This document shows positions 24,766-32,374 of a stretch of DNA of 34,698 nucleotides, piece after piece. How positions within the stretch are numbered: the first letter of the stretch is position 1; every line of letters starts with the position of its first letter. The notes under the pieces were generated by a model. The model did not search any database, was not told the origin of the DNA, and was given only the letters and a program-made list of their open reading frames with translations. The stretch is taken from the NCBI GenBank assembly GCA_040755415.1, contig JBFMAZ010000112.1, positions 1 through 34,698 of the forward strand. Direction: 5' to 3'. The stretch comes from QYQD01 sp040755415. Its GTDB lineage: Bacteria; Desulfobacterota; QYQD01. The position numbers were made by a program, and so were the translations under genes.

Positions 24766-26726
24766 CAGACCATCTCCTCCAGTTGGGCAAATATCTGTCT
24801 GAAAGAGGAACCCTTAAGGGTTATGGCCCCGGAAAGGCAGGCGGCCGCGCACAGACCACACCCTTTGCACAGTATGGGGTTGATACCGGCTACCATAGCC
24901 CCTGTCTTTGCCGATGGAGACATCGTTGCCGCGCCGAAAGGACAGATGGAGGCGCAAAGCCCGCAACCGCGGCAGAGTCCTTCTTCCACCTCGGATACGG
25001 TGGGTTCCAGGGTTATAACATCGTTGGCCATGAGAGAGAGGGCCTTGCCTGCCGCGCCGCCGGCCTGAGAAACGGTGTCGGTAATATCCTTGGCAAACTG
25101 CGCCGCTCCGGCCAGGAATATGCCGTCGGTATTACTCTCCAACGGTCTTAATTTAGGGTGCGCCTCGCTAAAAAATCCGTTGAGATCGCCGGCTATGTGC
25201 AAGGTGCGGGCCAGCTTCTGACTGCCGGACGACGGAATAACAGCCATGGCCAGCACCACCAGATCGGCCTCAATCTCTACCTGGCGGCCGGACAGGGTAT
25301 CCGCGCCCCAGATCACTAATTTATCGCCGGACTTGAATATCTTGGAGACCTTGCCCCGCAGATAGAGGATTCGTTCCTCGCTCATGACCTTTTGCACAAA
25401 CTCTTCGTGTCCCTTTCCGGCGGCACGAATATCGATGTAAAACACGTAGGCCTGACCGTCCGGCACCGCATGCTTATACAGTAAGGCGTGCTTGGCCGTG
25501 TACATGCAGCAGACCTTTGAACAGTAGGGAACCCCGTGTTCAGGGTCGCGCGAACCCGCACACTGGACAAAGACCACGTTTTGGGGGATGCGGCCATCGG
25601 AAGGCCGGCGCACCACGCCCCCAGTAGGGCCGGAGGCCGAGAGCATGCGTTCGAATTGCAGGCCGTCGATTACATCTTCATACTCATCGCCTCCGTATTC
25701 GCCGATATGGGCCACGGGCATCAGTTCATAGCCGGTGGACAGGATGATGGCCCCCACCTCGAAGGTTATTTCCCGTGGCTCCATGAGGAAATTTATGGCC
25801 TTGGCCTCGCAGTTCTTGTAGCAGTTCTCACAGATAATCAATTTATCGGTGTTGAGACAGGCATCCCAGTCGATGGTATAGACGGCGGGCACGGCCTGTG
25901 GAAAGGGCAGATAAACGGCCTTTCGCGCCCCCAACCCCTCGTCAAATTCATTGGGTACGACCACCGGACAGGTCGGCACACAGTCGCCGCATCCGGTGCA
26001 GAGCGTCTCATCCACATAGCGGGGCTTCAGCCGCACCGTGACCTGGAACTGGCCGATATTCCCTTCAACACGTGTCACCTCGGCATAGCTTAAAAGATGA
26101 ACGTGCTTGTTCTGACTCACCTCGACCATCTTGGGCGTGAGGATGCAGGAGGAACAATCAAGCGTGGGAAAGGTCTCGCCGAGCTGGGCCATACGTCCCC
26201 CCAGAGATGGCGATTTTTCCACGAGATAGACCTCGTAGCCGCTGTCGGCTATATCCAGGGCGGCCTGTATGCCGGCGATGCCGCCCCCGATCACGAGCAC
26301 CCTTTTAGTCACGGGGCTTTGAAAAGGCTCCAGCGGTTCTGCATAGAGCAGCCGGCCCAGGCTCCCCTTAATGATGGAAAAAGCCTTCTCTGTGCCTTCT
26401 GCCCCGTCTATATGCACCCAGCTACAGTGCTCCCGTATATTGGCCATATCCAACAGGTAAGGGTTCAGACCGGCCCGCTGTGCGGTTTGCGCAAAGGTTT
26501 TCCCGTGAAGCCGGGGGCTGCAGGCGGCAACCAGCACCCGGTCCAGACAGTGTTCGCGGATGTCATCGGCAATCATGGTCTGGCCGGGCTTGCTGCATAG
26601 ATAGAGATAGTCCTTGGCCAGGACTACATCGGGCAGGGTGGACACCTTTTCCCTTAAGGCCTCTATATCCACGGTGCGGGCGATATTCTTCCCGCAGTGA
26701 CATATGAAAATGCCGAGACGGCTCAT
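24765..26726 (-). CDS. hdrA: Heterodisulfide reductase-like subunit A (flavin/Fe-S)
   Basis: A 653-residue HdrA-type protein. The N-terminal CHCGKNI domain (about 1-135) precedes the FAD fold (G147-G-G-I-A-G). HdrA cysteines C191/C194 (LDCSSCILTPKM) are present. Inserted ferredoxin motifs are at C243-x2-C246-x2-C249-x3-C253 and around C290/C299/C302/C306. Two C-terminal [4Fe-4S] motifs follow at C585..C595 and C620..C630. HdrA is the electron-bifurcating flavin subunit in methanogens and the hub of Hdr complexes in sulfate reducers. No MvhD, FrhB-like or FloxABCD partner is encoded here; the adjacent kor and frd genes suggest ferredoxin and fumarate as partners (inference). Confidence 0.9.
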   Translation of the reverse strand: MSRLGIFICHCGKNIARTVDIEALREKVSTLPDVVLAKDYLYLCSKPGQTMIADDIREHCLDRVLVAACSPRLHGKTFAQTAQRAGLNPYLLDMANIREHCSWVHIDGAEGTEKAFSIIKGSLGRLLYAEPLEPFQSPVTKRVLVIGGGIAGIQAALDIADSGYEVYLVEKSPSLGGRMAQLGETFPTLDCSSCILTPKMVEVSQNKHVHLLSYAEVTRVEGNIGQFQVTVRLKPRYVDETLCTGCGDCVPTCPVVVPNEFDEGLGARKAVYLPFPQAVPAVYTIDWDACLNTDKLIICENCYKNCEAKAINFLMEPREITFEVGAIILSTGYELMPVAHIGEYGGDEYEDVIDGLQFERMLSASGPTGGVVRRPSDGRIPQNVVFVQCAGSRDPEHGVPYCSKVCCMYTAKHALLYKHAVPDGQAYVFYIDIRAAGKGHEEFVQKVMSEERILYLRGKVSKIFKSGDKLVIWGADTLSGRQVEIEADLVVLAMAVIPSSGSQKLARTLHIAGDLNGFFSEAHPKLRPLESNTDGIFLAGAAQFAKDITDTVSQAGGAAGKALSLMANDVITLEPTVSEVEEGLCRGCGLCASICPFGAATMSPSAKTGAMVAGINPILCKGCGLCAAACLSGAITLKGSSFRQIFAQLEEMV

Positions 26727-27601
26727 TTTACGGCCTCCCGTCCCGGCGCCGCGTCCTGTGAAATTGCCTCTACCCCTGCCTTATAGTTCAATCCCATAGC
26801 CTGGGCCATAAGCTCGGTAAAATATACAATGGGCATGGCCTTTGGACCGGACTGCCGTGAAGTCAGCGCGTTTTGTAAGGCGGAGAGGTTGTAGTGACAG
26901 AGAGGACAGCTTGCGGCTATCATATCTGCGCCTTCGGACTGTGCGGAACCGATTATCCGGCAGGCCCGCCGGGCTACGGCCTCCTGATGCACGGCGGTCT
27001 GGTAGGCGCCGCAGCATTCGTTGTTAAGAGGAAAATTTATTACCTTTGCCCCAAGCGCCGAGAGGAAGGGGGTTAATATCTCCGGTTTTTCGGGATCATC
27101 GATGGCTATCTCTCTTGGCCGGAGAAGCAGGCAGCCGTAATAGGGGGCCACGGCCAAGCCTTCCAGGGGACTTGTCACCAGGTCTTTGACCTGTTCCGGC
27201 CTTATCTTTTCCCGCAGGAATTCAAGGAAGTGATAAATTTTTATCCGGCCGTTGTAGCCGGGCTTCAGACAGAGGAAGTCATTGATGGCCGAAAGGCCGG
27301 TATTTTTTGAAGTAAAAAGATTGTTTGTCCGCTTAAGGGTGTTATAGCACATGGAGCAGAGGGTCATCATCTCGGAAAAACCTTCTTCCTCTGCCCGGAT
27401 AAGGTTGTGAACGGAAGCCAGCCTGGGGATGAGGTTTACGGCATCAAGGGAGTAAACTGTACCGCAGCAGTTCCAGCGGCTTAGTTCGGCCGCTTCGATG
27501 CCCAGGGCCCCGGCTACGGCCAGGGCGGAGGACTCAAAGTCACGGGCGTCGGTCTTTAATGTGCATCCGGGGAAATAGGCTACACGGAAACCATCAGACA
27601 A
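26723..27601 (-). CDS. hdrB: Heterodisulfide reductase-like subunit B (two CCG domains)
   Basis: A 292-residue protein with two complete CCG domains: C13 - C45C46 - C82-x2-C85 and C157 - C196C197 - C232-x2-C235. In methanogen HdrB these bind the non-cubane [4Fe-4S] clusters that cleave the disulfide substrate. Here the electron acceptor is unknown: a thiol/disulfide, a protein disulfide, or relay to the Frd subunits. It overlaps hdrA by 4 bp and starts 17 bp after hdrC. Full length, no missing ligands. Confidence 0.9.
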   Translation of the reverse strand: MSDGFRVAYFPGCTLKTDARDFESSALAVAGALGIEAAELSRWNCCGTVYSLDAVNLIPRLASVHNLIRAEEEGFSEMMTLCSMCYNTLKRTNNLFTSKNTGLSAINDFLCLKPGYNGRIKIYHFLEFLREKIRPEQVKDLVTSPLEGLAVAPYYGCLLLRPREIAIDDPEKPEILTPFLSALGAKVINFPLNNECCGAYQTAVHQEAVARRACRIIGSAQSEGADMIAASCPLCHYNLSALQNALTSRQSGPKAMPIVYFTELMAQAMGLNYKAGVEAISQDAAPGREAVK

Positions 27602-27618
27602 GAAAAGTTATCTCCTGA

Positions 27619-28041
27619 CTACATATTAAATTTCCGGAAATGGCTGATGAGGGCGATCTGAGGCAGGCCACGGCCTACCGTAGACAGAGTCCCTTTATCC
27701 TCGCAGGATGGTTGCTCTGTGACGGGCTTGCCGTCCATCGTTTGTATCGTACGTACCGCATCCATGATCCTCGCTATATCTATACCCTTGGGGCAGCGCA
27801 CCGCACAGGCAAAACAGGATGAACAAAACCATACCGCGCGGCAGGACATAAGGGCGACCGCATTATTTAATTGCGCCTCCCTGATGACCCGGTTAGGCAG
27901 AAGGTCCATGGATTCAGCCATGGGACAGCCGGAGGAACATTTGCCGCACTGGTAGCAGGAAAATAGTTTCTGCCCGCTGAGCGCCTCTATTTTCTGCGCC
28001 AAAAAAGACTGCGGATGTGAGTTGCCCAGGATAATCTTCAT
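27619..28041 (-). CDS. hdrC: Heterodisulfide reductase-like subunit C (ferredoxin)
   Basis: A 140-residue HdrC with two cubane motifs: C29-x2-C32-x2-C35-x3-C39-P and C73-x2-C76-x2-C79-x3-C83-P. It carries electrons between HdrA and HdrB. ATG 28041 is preferred because AGGAAGGG lies just upstream; an ATG five codons earlier is possible. It is the first gene of the hdrCBA-korDABC-frdBA operon, with a good promoter at 28073-28101. Confidence 0.9.
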   Translation of the reverse strand: MKIILGNSHPQSFLAQKIEALSGQKLFSCYQCGKCSSGCPMAESMDLLPNRVIREAQLNNAVALMSCRAVWFCSSCFACAVRCPKGIDIARIMDAVRTIQTMDGKPVTEQPSCEDKGTLSTVGRGLPQIALISHFRKFNM

Positions 28042-28072
28042 AGCCCTTCCTATCACCTACACAAATTTTATT

Positions 28073-28101
28073 TGATTAACAAATCGACCGTCCCTTGTCA
28101 A
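28073..28101 (-). promoter_or_regulatory. Candidate promoter of the hdr-kor-frd operon
   Basis: TTGACA (28101-28096) and TAATCA (28078-28073) with 17-bp spacing, ending 32 bp before the hdrC start. The -35 box is perfect; the -10 box is a weak match. Confidence 0.45.
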
Positions 28102-28151
28102 TGATAAGAATGTTTAGGATTTCCCCCCAAGGAATCTCAGCAGATTATGTC

Positions 28152-28310
28152 AACTAGTGTAGTGCGTTATAAATAGCGCAACATATATTCTGGCAACAAA
28201 AACCGTCATTCCTGCGAAAGCAGGAATCCAGAAATACAAAAAGACTGGATTCCGGGTCAAGCCCGGAATGACAATTAAAGTAACGGAACTTATGGCGTAC
28301 TACACTAGTT
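28152..28310. mobile_element. MITE-like element with 21-bp terminal inverted repeats
   Basis: The left end AACTAGTGTAGTGCG..ATAA and the reverse complement of the right end (AACTAGTGTAGTACG..ATAA) match at 18 of 21 positions. The interior holds a GTCATTCCTGCGAAAGCAGG / CCGGAATGAC type hairpin pair common in bacterial dispersed repeats. There is no ORF. CTAG at each tip could be a duplicated target, but this is uncertain. It lies between the hdr operon promoter and the accessory island. Confidence 0.65.
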
Positions 28311-28330
28311 TTCTGGATGGAGCAGTCGGC

Positions 28331-28406
28331 AGTCAGCTATCAGCTCTCAGCTTAACATGTTGTTTATTTTAGCTTATTGCTGACGGCTGAGAGCTGATAG
28401 CTGAGT
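28331..28406. repeat. Perfect-armed CAGC/GCTG inverted repeat
   Basis: Arms GTCAGCTATCAGCTCTCAGC and GCTGAGAGCTGATAGCTGAG are complementary with one mismatch, separated by about 32 AT-rich bases. It directly abuts cassette repeat A. It is the best-preserved copy of the family at 5905-5980 and 13585-13680. Confidence 0.75.
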
Positions 28407-28486
28407 GCTTATTGTAGCGTCAAAATTATGACTATTCCCCCCTGCCACAAGGCCGTATTTCCGTGGTATTTGCCCTTACTGGATTA
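28401..28486 (-). repeat. Cassette-end repeat, copy A
   Basis: The minus strand runs from the ATPase stop codon (TAATC) through GGCCTTGTGGCAGG, an AGTCATAATTTTGAC near-palindrome and GCTACAATAAGC. It is closely similar to copy D (33340-33431) and shares a core with copies B and C. Confidence 0.8.
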
Positions 28487-29818
28487 CAGGTGATCGAGAG
28501 GCAAACTGAACTTCTCCCCTATAGCCCATAACCATAAGGGTCTGATAGAAATATCCCCTTCCGGGGTCTTTATTTCTTCTTCGATACGCTCTGTTAGCAA
28601 CAACCCCCTATCTATATCCAGTTCGGACATTGCTTCCCGGAGCCCGGCTATTTCTCTTTGTCTGGTTGTTTTGCTGGCCATGTCCCAAGCCACATTGATG
28701 AGCAATGGTTCTCCGCTTTCCTGGCGTGCATAGAAGTCAACTTCTTGTTTTTTTTGAAAGTAGAAGGCCTCATATTCCCTGCGTCTTAACTCCAGGAAGA
28801 CGAAATTTTCTGCCAACCTCCCTATGTCTTGTGAAAATCGGAAAGCAACGGCGTTTCGCATACCCGGGTCGACAGCATATAATTTGCGGGGTGTTTTGAT
28901 CTGTTCCCGATATTTGAATGAAAACTTAGGGAGTTCATAGAGTAGGAAGGCCTCCTGTAGGAAAGAAAAATAATGACGAACGGTTTCCACAGAAGGCAGA
29001 TCCAACTCTTTGCCCAATCGGCTATAGCTAACCTTATTGCCTATATTGGTCAATGCATAGACACTCAATTTTTTTAATAGATTTATGTCCTTAAGCCCAT
29101 GCCTAAAGGCCACGTCTCTATACAGAATATCTTCGAAATATTGCCTTAACAGTGTTCGCTTTTTGTGCTCATCCATTATAAGGACGGCCTCGGGGAATCC
29201 ACCCCACTTGAGATAGTCGTGAAGGAGTGCGACAATGCTGACCTTCTGTTTTAAGGCAGAAAGCATGTCTTCCGCATGCACATCCTTAGAAGACACGAAT
29301 TCCCGAAATGAAAAGGGGTGAACGTAGAAGGAGATCTGTCTTCCTGTTAACAAGGTGGCTAATTCTGAAGACAGAAGCCTGCTGGACGAACCAGAAACTA
29401 CGATCTTTACGCCTTGATCCATGCGGATCCGGACCCAGCGTTCCCAGGAGGGGATATTCTGAATTTCGTCCAGGAAGAGAAAAATTCTGCCTGACGGCCT
29501 GACAATTTCCTGAAAGGCCGCCAGAATGTTGTCAAGCAAATCCAGGGACAAATACTGAGTGAAAAGGGGTTCTTCAAAATTGATATATAGCAGGTTCCTT
29601 TCGTCTGTTCCACGGTCAGCCAGTTCCTGCATAAGCTGGAACATGAGGGTGGATTTGCCGGCCCGGCGGATGCCTATTAAGGCTAGTATTTGTCTGTCTA
29701 GAAGAAAGCGGCTTATCTCCGTCAAGGACAATCGAGGGACCGTGGCCTGGGCGAGATTAACGCCACCCCATAGATTCCAGTTTTTCAATACATCAATTAT
29801 TTGGGTGGAGGCCAACAT
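28484..29818 (-). CDS. AAA ATPase with DUF4143 C-terminal domain
   Basis: A 444-residue ATPase of the widespread accessory AAA/DUF4143 group. Walker A G49-I-R-R-A-G-K-S-T57, Walker B LFLD117EIQ and a sensor-like VVSGSSS (140-146). The C-terminal DUF4143 part contains EVDFYAR (about 365-371), reminiscent of a PD-(D/E)xK nuclease core. Cellular function is unknown; such genes are often mobile and near toxin-antitoxin loci. It is the first minus-strand module of the island, with an operator-like dyad upstream and cassette repeat A starting at its stop codon. The ribosome site is weak. Confidence 0.85.
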   Translation of the reverse strand: MLASTQIIDVLKNWNLWGGVNLAQATVPRLSLTEISRFLLDRQILALIGIRRAGKSTLMFQLMQELADRGTDERNLLYINFEEPLFTQYLSLDLLDNILAAFQEIVRPSGRIFLFLDEIQNIPSWERWVRIRMDQGVKIVVSGSSSRLLSSELATLLTGRQISFYVHPFSFREFVSSKDVHAEDMLSALKQKVSIVALLHDYLKWGGFPEAVLIMDEHKKRTLLRQYFEDILYRDVAFRHGLKDINLLKKLSVYALTNIGNKVSYSRLGKELDLPSVETVRHYFSFLQEAFLLYELPKFSFKYREQIKTPRKLYAVDPGMRNAVAFRFSQDIGRLAENFVFLELRRREYEAFYFQKKQEVDFYARQESGEPLLINVAWDMASKTTRQREIAGLREAMSELDIDRGLLLTERIEEEIKTPEGDISIRPLWLWAIGEKFSLPLDHL

Positions 29819-29835
29819 AATTAGTTACCATCGTT

Positions 29836-29863
29836 ATGGATAATATTCGAGATTATTATCCAT
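29836..29863. promoter_or_regulatory. Operator-like dyad upstream of the DUF4143 ATPase
   Basis: A perfect inverted repeat ATGGATAATA - 8 bp - TATTATCCAT, with a third half-site ATGGATA at 29869. It ends 17 bp before the ATPase start codon, as expected for a repressor or autoregulation site. Confidence 0.5.
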
Positions 29864-29898
29864 TTTGATGGATACAATGTCAAGCCCTTTCTGCACTA

Positions 29899-29972
29899 TT
29901 ACAATGTCAAAATTCTGACTTTACTGCCTGTCGCAATGTTATGTTCCCATGTCATTTGCCCCTGCCGGGCTA
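29899..29972 (-). repeat. Cassette-end repeat, copy B
   Basis: The minus strand reads GGGGCAAATGACATGGGAAC ... GACAGGCAG ... GTCAGAATTTTGACATTG. It shares the TGACATGGGAACA block with copy C and the palindrome with all copies. It lies about 100 bp beyond the stop of the first AbiEii-like gene. Confidence 0.7.
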
Positions 29973-30075
29973 TCGCGGCTTGCCTAACTACTTGTAATTA
30001 TAGATAGTTTCTTGCTTTATTTTTGCACAGAAATTGCCTCTATTGCCTCAAGGCTTATCTGTTGCACCACATTTT

Positions 30076-30738
30076 TTAGACTAACCACAACAGCCTCTCG
30101 GTCAAGAAGGAAAAACCATGAACACGGTGGTAATTTCTTAGCTCCGGCATTAGCAAACTACCCAGTTTCACATCAAAATCATGTTTCCTGAGTCTTTGCA
30201 GGCGACCTAGCAATCTTTTAGCCGTATCCGGTTCGAGATCGAGCTGGATACCCTTGCGAAGAAGGAACTCAAGGTCGAAGGCATCACGGATTTCTCCCCG
30301 ATCCAGGAAGGCTTTTGTTTTGTTTTGAGCCATCTGCAATAAGGTGAAGCCCCGCAGGAGTACCTGGATGCTGCCTGCGGGAGAAAAGGCAATTTTCTCC
30401 TCCGTGCTTTGCGGTGGCGCGACCTCTTTGCGGATTTCGATCTTAAGCCGTCTTCGGCGTAGTGCCGGTTGGATTTCAAAGACAAGAGTAAAACGCTTAT
30501 GGGCGGCGTCCGTCAGATTATAATCGTTTCGTAAGGCCTGGGCCAACTTCGCAAAATATGCAGCATAATCTATTTTTCTATAAAACCAGAAATCCAGGTC
30601 GACGGAGTAACGGGGCAGTTCATGGCATAACCTGAGCAAGGTCCCTCCGCCGAAGACCAAGGGGGCCAGAAACCGCCGGTTTTTCAGCCACTGCAATGTA
30701 GTAATCTCAAAAAGCTCGTGTTCTTTCAAGCTTTCCAT
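30076..30738 (-). CDS. AbiEii-like nucleotidyltransferase toxin (pair 1)
   Basis: A 220-residue member of the AbiEii/DUF1814 nucleotidyltransferase family, the toxin side of type IV toxin-antitoxin and abortive-infection systems. Visible: G30-G-G-T33, then D47-L-D49 (RYSVDLDFW) as the nucleotidyl-transfer metal-binding pair. Downstream is LLRGFTLLQMAQNKTKAFLDRGEIRDAFDLEFLL, with the Lys and Arg-Asp of the later motifs. The AbiEi-like gene starts upstream and overlaps it by 13 bp. Targets are not predictable; related enzymes block growth by modifying tRNA or other nucleotides. Catalytic residues are intact. Confidence 0.82.
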   Translation of the reverse strand: MESLKEHELFEITTLQWLKNRRFLAPLVFGGGTLLRLCHELPRYSVDLDFWFYRKIDYAAYFAKLAQALRNDYNLTDAAHKRFTLVFEIQPALRRRRLKIEIRKEVAPPQSTEEKIAFSPAGSIQVLLRGFTLLQMAQNKTKAFLDRGEIRDAFDLEFLLRKGIQLDLEPDTAKRLLGRLQRLRKHDFDVKLGSLLMPELRNYHRVHGFSFLTERLLWLV

Positions 30739-31307
30739 AAGTTCTCCATATATCTTCTCGCTCTTTCCGGAAAACGCTCAGCCAGGCCCTCCACAGTCGC
30801 CTTATTTATTTTTTTCAAGTCAAGGGCGGCCACATCCAGACTATACCGGCCCAGAGACTGAAGATAAACAGCATCCCACAGGGCCTTTTCCGGTGTGGCT
30901 ATAAAAATACCTTCCCGCCGGACAAACCCAAAATAAAGGACTGGTTTTACCTTGAAGTACCTGAAGATTACCCCTTGAACGTTGTACTCATTCTGTTTCA
31001 GGGAAATCGATTCAAAGTAGGCCTGCTGTACCTGGGTGGTCATCTCGTAAAAGGACAGGGCAGTGGTCAGTGATAAATAGGAAGGCACCTGTAAGCGGTT
31101 GGCAATGCGGAAAAAATCCGCAGAGTTGAGATAGGGCCATTTTGCCGCAAACATATAAAGATCACGTTTCAATCGGATCAAGAGGCCGGACTTAACGTAA
31201 CGATTACAAAGGACTACCGCGGACTGCGGCTTGATTTCCAAACTCTCAGCCACATCGGCGGAAGAAAAAAAAGTTTTTTTAATATCCAACAGTTCCGCAT
31301 ACTTCAT
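30726..31307 (-). CDS. AbiEi-like antitoxin/transcriptional regulator (pair 1)
   Basis: A 193-residue partner of the AbiEii-like toxin. An N-terminal winged-helix region (about residues 10-60; SSADVAESLEIKPQSAVVLCNRYVKSGLLIRLKRDLYMF) resembles the AbiEi DNA-binding domain. The C-terminal part carries ATPEKALWDAVYL, a segment repeated in the second AbiEi-like protein (ATPEKAILDTLYY). It is first in its operon, overlapping the toxin gene. An AT-rich palindrome lies about 40 bp upstream. Confidence 0.8.
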   Translation of the reverse strand: MKYAELLDIKKTFFSSADVAESLEIKPQSAVVLCNRYVKSGLLIRLKRDLYMFAAKWPYLNSADFFRIANRLQVPSYLSLTTALSFYEMTTQVQQAYFESISLKQNEYNVQGVIFRYFKVKPVLYFGFVRREGIFIATPEKALWDAVYLQSLGRYSLDVAALDLKKINKATVEGLAERFPERARRYMENLWKA

Positions 31308-31346
31308 TTTGGGAATACCCCCTTGCCCTGCTCGGCATTAGATATA

Positions 31347-31362
31347 ATAAATATATATTTAT
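31347..31362. promoter_or_regulatory. AT-rich palindrome upstream of AbiE-like pair 1
   Basis: A perfect 16-bp palindrome, ATAAATATATATTTAT, 40 bp before the antitoxin start. It could be an operator bound by the AbiEi-like protein, but AT-rich palindromes also arise by chance. Confidence 0.4.
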
Positions 31363-31421
31363 GTTATCTTAATATATCTGATATTATTTTAAAAAGCAAA
31401 CTACTTTTATTTTTGTTATAG

Positions 31422-31661
31422 ACCTCCGTTATACTCCTCCCCCCACCTGACCTTAAAAATAATTTCCCCGCCATAGGACTTAGCGAACTATTTGACCTTC
31501 TCAGGGATAGAACTGCTCTGGGCGATGCCTTAATGATAGCTGTTGCCCGTAAGCATTTACCCTTCGTTTCAAAAATGATTACCTGGGATAAGGAGCATTT
31601 TGAGGGCAAATTTCCCGGTACGGTACTGACCCCTCCGGAATTTATGCAGAGGACTAAATAA
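31422..31661 (+). pseudogene. Remnant of a PIN-domain (VapC-like) toxin
   Basis: Frame from 31422 to the TAA at 31659-31661 encodes about 79 residues without a start codon, ending in LGDALMIAVARKHLPFVSK, MITWDKEHFEGKF and GTVLTPPEFMQ. This matches the C-terminal half of PIN-domain RNases (GDAL..A, iTwDkdhF). The N-terminal half with the first catalytic Asp is gone, and a stop lies just upstream. It is opposite in direction to the flanking modules and ends a few bases before cassette repeat C. Confidence 0.7.
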
Positions 31662-31668
31662 TCCTTCC

Positions 31669-31736
31669 AGCGTCAATATTCTGACTATTTTCCCTGCCAT
31701 AAGGTCGTGTTCCCGTGTCATTTGCGCCGGGCGGGA
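31669..31736 (-). repeat. Cassette-end repeat, copy C
   Basis: The minus strand reads GCGCAAATGACACGGGAACA ... CGACCTTATGGCAGGG ... AGTCAGAATATTGACGCTGG, joining features of copies B (TGACANGGGAACA) and A/D (CCTTNTGGCAG). It lies about 36 bp beyond the stop codon of the second AbiEi-like gene. Confidence 0.75.
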
Positions 31737-31771
31737 CACAGCCTGGCTCTTGAGGAATTTAGATGATTGAC

Positions 31772-32374
31772 TTACCGTTGCGCAGAGGCCGCCAAATTAG
31801 ACAAGTCGCGAAGAGGACGAGACACGGACGAAGGATATTTTTCGGCCATTTTTAAAAGGAGGTCAAAGTCCACTCTGTCCAGTTCCAGTTCATCCTGGGC
31901 CGGAATTGTTCCACGGTAATAGAGGGTATCCAGGATGGCCTTTTCCGGCGTAGCCATATAGAATCTATCGTGGTAAGTAAATCCAAAGAAAAGGAAGGGG
32001 GAAATCCTCGAAAATTCAATAGCGACGCCTTGATACGTAAGACCTCGTTTTTTACCTACGGAGGCGCCTAATGTTACTATCGTACACACTGTAGGGGATT
32101 GCAGGGTGATGCCATGATAGTTTAAAGCCCATTCACAGGATACGTACGCAGGCGGTTTTAAAAAACATCCTACTTCCTCTACCCCAGGGAACCCATAGAG
32201 GAAGGAATTAATATAGTTTCCCCGATTAAGGCGATGTATAAGTCCCTTTTTAAGCGCCCGGGACAAAAACATCCCCGCATGAGGTGTTATTTTCTCTACA
32301 TCCTGTTTCCGGAAAAGTACAGGAAGGAGCTTTAACCGTTTAAGGGTGGCTCTTTCTTCTTTTATAAGATTCAA
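31772..32374 (-). CDS. AbiEi-like antitoxin/regulator (pair 2)
   Basis: A 200-residue protein with an AbiEi-type N-terminal winged helix (about residues 15-60; FRKQDVEKI..FLSRALKKGLIHRLNRGNYI) and the C-terminal domain bearing YMATPEKAILDTLYY (about 140-154). It is encoded after the toxin gene and overlaps it by 35 bp, the reverse of the gene order in pair 1. Sequence similarity to the pair 1 regulator is low apart from these blocks, so the pairs are not a recent duplication. It probably neutralises the toxin by repressing transcription and/or another route. Confidence 0.78.
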   Translation of the reverse strand: MNLIKEERATLKRLKLLPVLFRKQDVEKITPHAGMFLSRALKKGLIHRLNRGNYINSFLYGFPGVEEVGCFLKPPAYVSCEWALNYHGITLQSPTVCTIVTLGASVGKKRGLTYQGVAIEFSRISPFLFFGFTYHDRFYMATPEKAILDTLYYRGTIPAQDELELDRVDFDLLLKMAEKYPSSVSRPLRDLSNLAASAQR

